From: Desulfobacula sp.
Lineage (GTDB): Bacteria > Desulfobacterota > Desulfobacteria > Desulfobacterales > Desulfobacteraceae
Assembly: GCA_029940235.1 (NCBI GenBank)
Contig: JAOZRI010000144.1
Span: 1 to 6,147, forward strand
Length of the DNA: 6,147 nt
Direction: 5' to 3'
The position numbers and the translations under genes were made by a program. Under the pieces are notes generated by a model, which saw only the letters and a list, made by a program, of their open reading frames with translations, was not told where the DNA came from and searched no databases. Each line of letters opens with the position of its first letter. The first letter of the stretch is position 1. Shown one piece after another: positions 4,920 through 6,147 of this stretch.

Positions 4920-6076
4920 ACCAGTGGTATTGTTCTGTGTGCAGTAAAATATTAACAAGTCAAAATAAACCAGAGAATTGTGAATCGTGCCATGCAGACA
5001 AAAGAGTGATCATGGATATCAAGGATGTTCCAAAAACCCTTGATCAGGTGCGGGATCTTGCAAGAAAAAAGCTTAAAGGCATTTGTGCTGCCTATCCTTC
5101 ATGTGACGGCAGCTTTGATAAAATTTGCCAGAGAGAAGCCTATGGAAAGCCAATCGGCCTTGGTGGTATTGGTCAGGGTCACTCCTTTAGGGCAAATACA
5201 AAAGCCCTTGCAGATCTGCAATTGAATATGTCTGTACTTGGTGATCATTTTGAACCTGATACTTCATGCTCGTTTCTCGGCCTTGATCTTAAATTTCCTA
5301 TACTTGCTTCTTCAACAGCAGGTGCCCAGAAATATAATGATGCAATGGATGAAACAGCTTTTTGCACGTCTGTATTAAAGGGATCACAACAGGCTGGAAC
5401 CATTGGACTTAGAGGTGACACCTGGTTTTATACTTACGAAAAAAATCCAGCCCTTGAGGCCATGAAAGCCTGTAACGGGTTTGGCATACAAATATTCAAA
5501 CCAAGATCCCAGGGTGTTTTAAAAAGTCTCATTGAAAGGGCGGAAAATCTGGGATGTAAAGCTGTTGGTGTTGATCTGGACGGGTGCGGGTCAAGCATTA
5601 TGGCATTGCATGGGCAGCCTGTGTTTAAAAAAAGTGCTAAAGATATTAAAGAGCTGGTTAATTTTACGACACTTCCCTTTATTGCCAAGGGAATAATGAT
5701 TCCAGACGAAGCTAAACAATGTGTTGATGCCGGGGTTAAAGTTATAAGCATATCCAACCATGGAGGAAGAGTTCTCGATTCCACTCCCGGGGTTGCTGTC
5801 ATGCTGCCCTTGATCAGAAAGGAACTTGGCAATGATGTAATAATTACAGCTGATGGCGGGGTTAGAACAGGTTATGATGTATTAAAAATGCTTGCTCTTG
5901 GTGCTGATGCTGTTTTTCTTGGAAGGGATATTATAAGAGCGGCTGTGGGATCTGGTACCCTTGGAGTCAAGCTTCACCTTGAGCATATCCATAAGGTATT
6001 GAAAAAGGCAATGTTTATGACAGGAACAAAAAATATTAAAATGGCAGATGAACGAATTTTATTTAATTATAATTAA
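4916..6076 (+). CDS. FMN-dependent alpha-hydroxyacid dehydrogenase with N-terminal rubredoxin-like Cys4 domain
   Basis: A 386-residue predicted cytoplasmic flavoprotein. Residues 1-35 form a small metal domain: W4-Y-C6-x2-C9, twelve residues, C22-x2-C25, the same spacing as the rubrerythrin iron domain in this window. Residues about 45-386 are the TIM-barrel FMN domain of the glycolate oxidase/lactate dehydrogenase family: K258-G-I, the catalytic S280-N-H282-G-G-R285 and the FMN-phosphate segments D313-G-G-V-R317 and G336-R337. The reaction would be 2-hydroxyacid to 2-oxoacid. The region that normally reads QLY with an active-site Tyr is G190-I-Q-I-F194-K-P, so the Tyr is absent. C57, C63 and C71 form a cysteine-rich patch at the barrel entrance, around a CDG motif. 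From memory, clostridial homologues share these traits without the Cys4 domain. Good AAAGGAG at 4902-4908; ATGA overlap with the beta subunit. It probably supplies a 2-oxoacid to that enzyme; substrate and electron acceptor are unknown. Confidence 0.88.
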   Translation: MNQWYCSVCSKILTSQNKPENCESCHADKRVIMDIKDVPKTLDQVRDLARKKLKGICAAYPSCDGSFDKICQREAYGKPIGLGGIGQGHSFRANTKALADLQLNMSVLGDHFEPDTSCSFLGLDLKFPILASSTAGAQKYNDAMDETAFCTSVLKGSQQAGTIGLRGDTWFYTYEKNPALEAMKACNGFGIQIFKPRSQGVLKSLIERAENLGCKAVGVDLDGCGSSIMALHGQPVFKKSAKDIKELVNFTTLPFIAKGIMIPDEAKQCVDAGVKVISISNHGGRVLDSTPGVAVMLPLIRKELGNDVIITADGGVRTGYDVLKMLALGADAVFLGRDIIRAAVGSGTLGVKLHLEHIHKVLKKAMFMTGTKNIKMADERILFNYN

Positions 6077-6082
6077 GGAGGG
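6075..6082 (+). promoter_or_regulatory. Strong ribosome binding site of the flavodoxin-like gene
   Basis: AAGGAGGG overlaps the TAA of the hydroxyacid dehydrogenase gene and ends 3 nt before the ATG at 6086 (AAGGAG ends 5 nt before). It is the best Shine-Dalgarno match in the window, suggesting that the flavodoxin-like protein is made in relatively large amounts from the same transcript. Confidence 0.7.
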
Positions 6083-6085
6083 ATA

Positions 6086-6147
6086 ATGGGAAAAGTATTA
6101 ATAGTGTATGCATCAAGAGCAAATGCAACTAAAGATATTGCAGATTT
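6086..6147 (+). CDS. Flavodoxin-domain protein, first 20 residues, cut by the window edge
   Basis: Only the N-terminus is visible: a hydrophobic first strand KVLIVYAS (3-10), then the phosphate-binding loop S10-R-A-N-A-T15, then the start of a helix. This is the standard opening of flavodoxin-like FMN-binding domains. It could be a free flavodoxin, a HemG-type flavodoxin-domain protein or a longer flavoprotein; the part that would decide this is outside the window. It begins 9 nt after the hydroxyacid dehydrogenase stop and is clearly in the same operon, so it is a candidate electron carrier for the 2-oxoacid oxidoreductase or the FMN dehydrogenase. Confidence 0.75.
   Translation, partial: MGKVLIVYASRANATKDIAD

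Noticed and set aside
5434..5832. Minus-strand frame of 132 codons inside the hydroxyacid dehydrogenase gene
   Set aside because: Antisense shadow across the FMN barrel; no ribosome binding site and no recognisable domain.

Overview
The window is AT-rich by eye and tightly packed. It looks like chromosome from a strictly anaerobic bacterium, most likely a sulfate-reducing Desulfobacterota of the Desulfobacter/Desulfobacula kind. This is inferred from gene content: a Desulfovibrio-like rubrerythrin, a glutaredoxin-like protein overlapping a ferredoxin:thioredoxin reductase catalytic subunit, and a 2-oxoacid:acceptor oxidoreductase next to an FMN 2-hydroxyacid dehydrogenase. No marker gene fixes the taxonomy. 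No RNA gene, mobile element or CRISPR array was seen.

Layout. Two gene groups diverge from an intergenic region of about 450 bases (1882-2338). Leftward (minus strand) run rubrerythrin (1881-1303), a glutaredoxin-like protein (1279-1004), the FTR catalytic subunit (1014-685, overlapping the redoxin by 11 nt) and the N-terminal 210 residues of a citrate synthase (632 to the left edge). Rightward (plus strand) run a fused gamma-alpha subunit (2339-4042) and a beta subunit (4044-4919) of a 2-oxoacid:acceptor oxidoreductase, then an FMN-dependent alpha-hydroxyacid dehydrogenase with an N-terminal rubredoxin-like Cys4 domain (4916-6076), and the first 20 codons of a flavodoxin-domain protein (6086 to the right edge). 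Junctions are +1 nt, a 4-nt ATGA overlap and 9 nt, so this is almost certainly one operon.

How the genes may work together (inference). On the right, the FMN enzyme would turn a 2-hydroxyacid into a 2-oxoacid, and the two-subunit oxidoreductase would convert that to acyl-CoA plus CO2, passing electrons to ferredoxin or flavodoxin. The Cys4 domain and the downstream flavodoxin are candidate electron carriers. On the left, reduced ferredoxin could feed the FTR subunit and, through it, the redoxin, for thiol repair alongside peroxide removal by rubrerythrin. The left group would thus consume low-potential electrons that the right group produces.

Most interesting points: the rubredoxin-like/FMN hydroxyacid dehydrogenase fusion, which also lacks the usual active-site Tyr; the beta subunit with Gln in place of one cluster cysteine; the FTR subunit with CFC instead of CHC and altered Cys spacing; a 20-bp perfect dyad nested in a longer inverted repeat between the two groups; and two tandem 16-bp dyads inside the alpha subunit gene.
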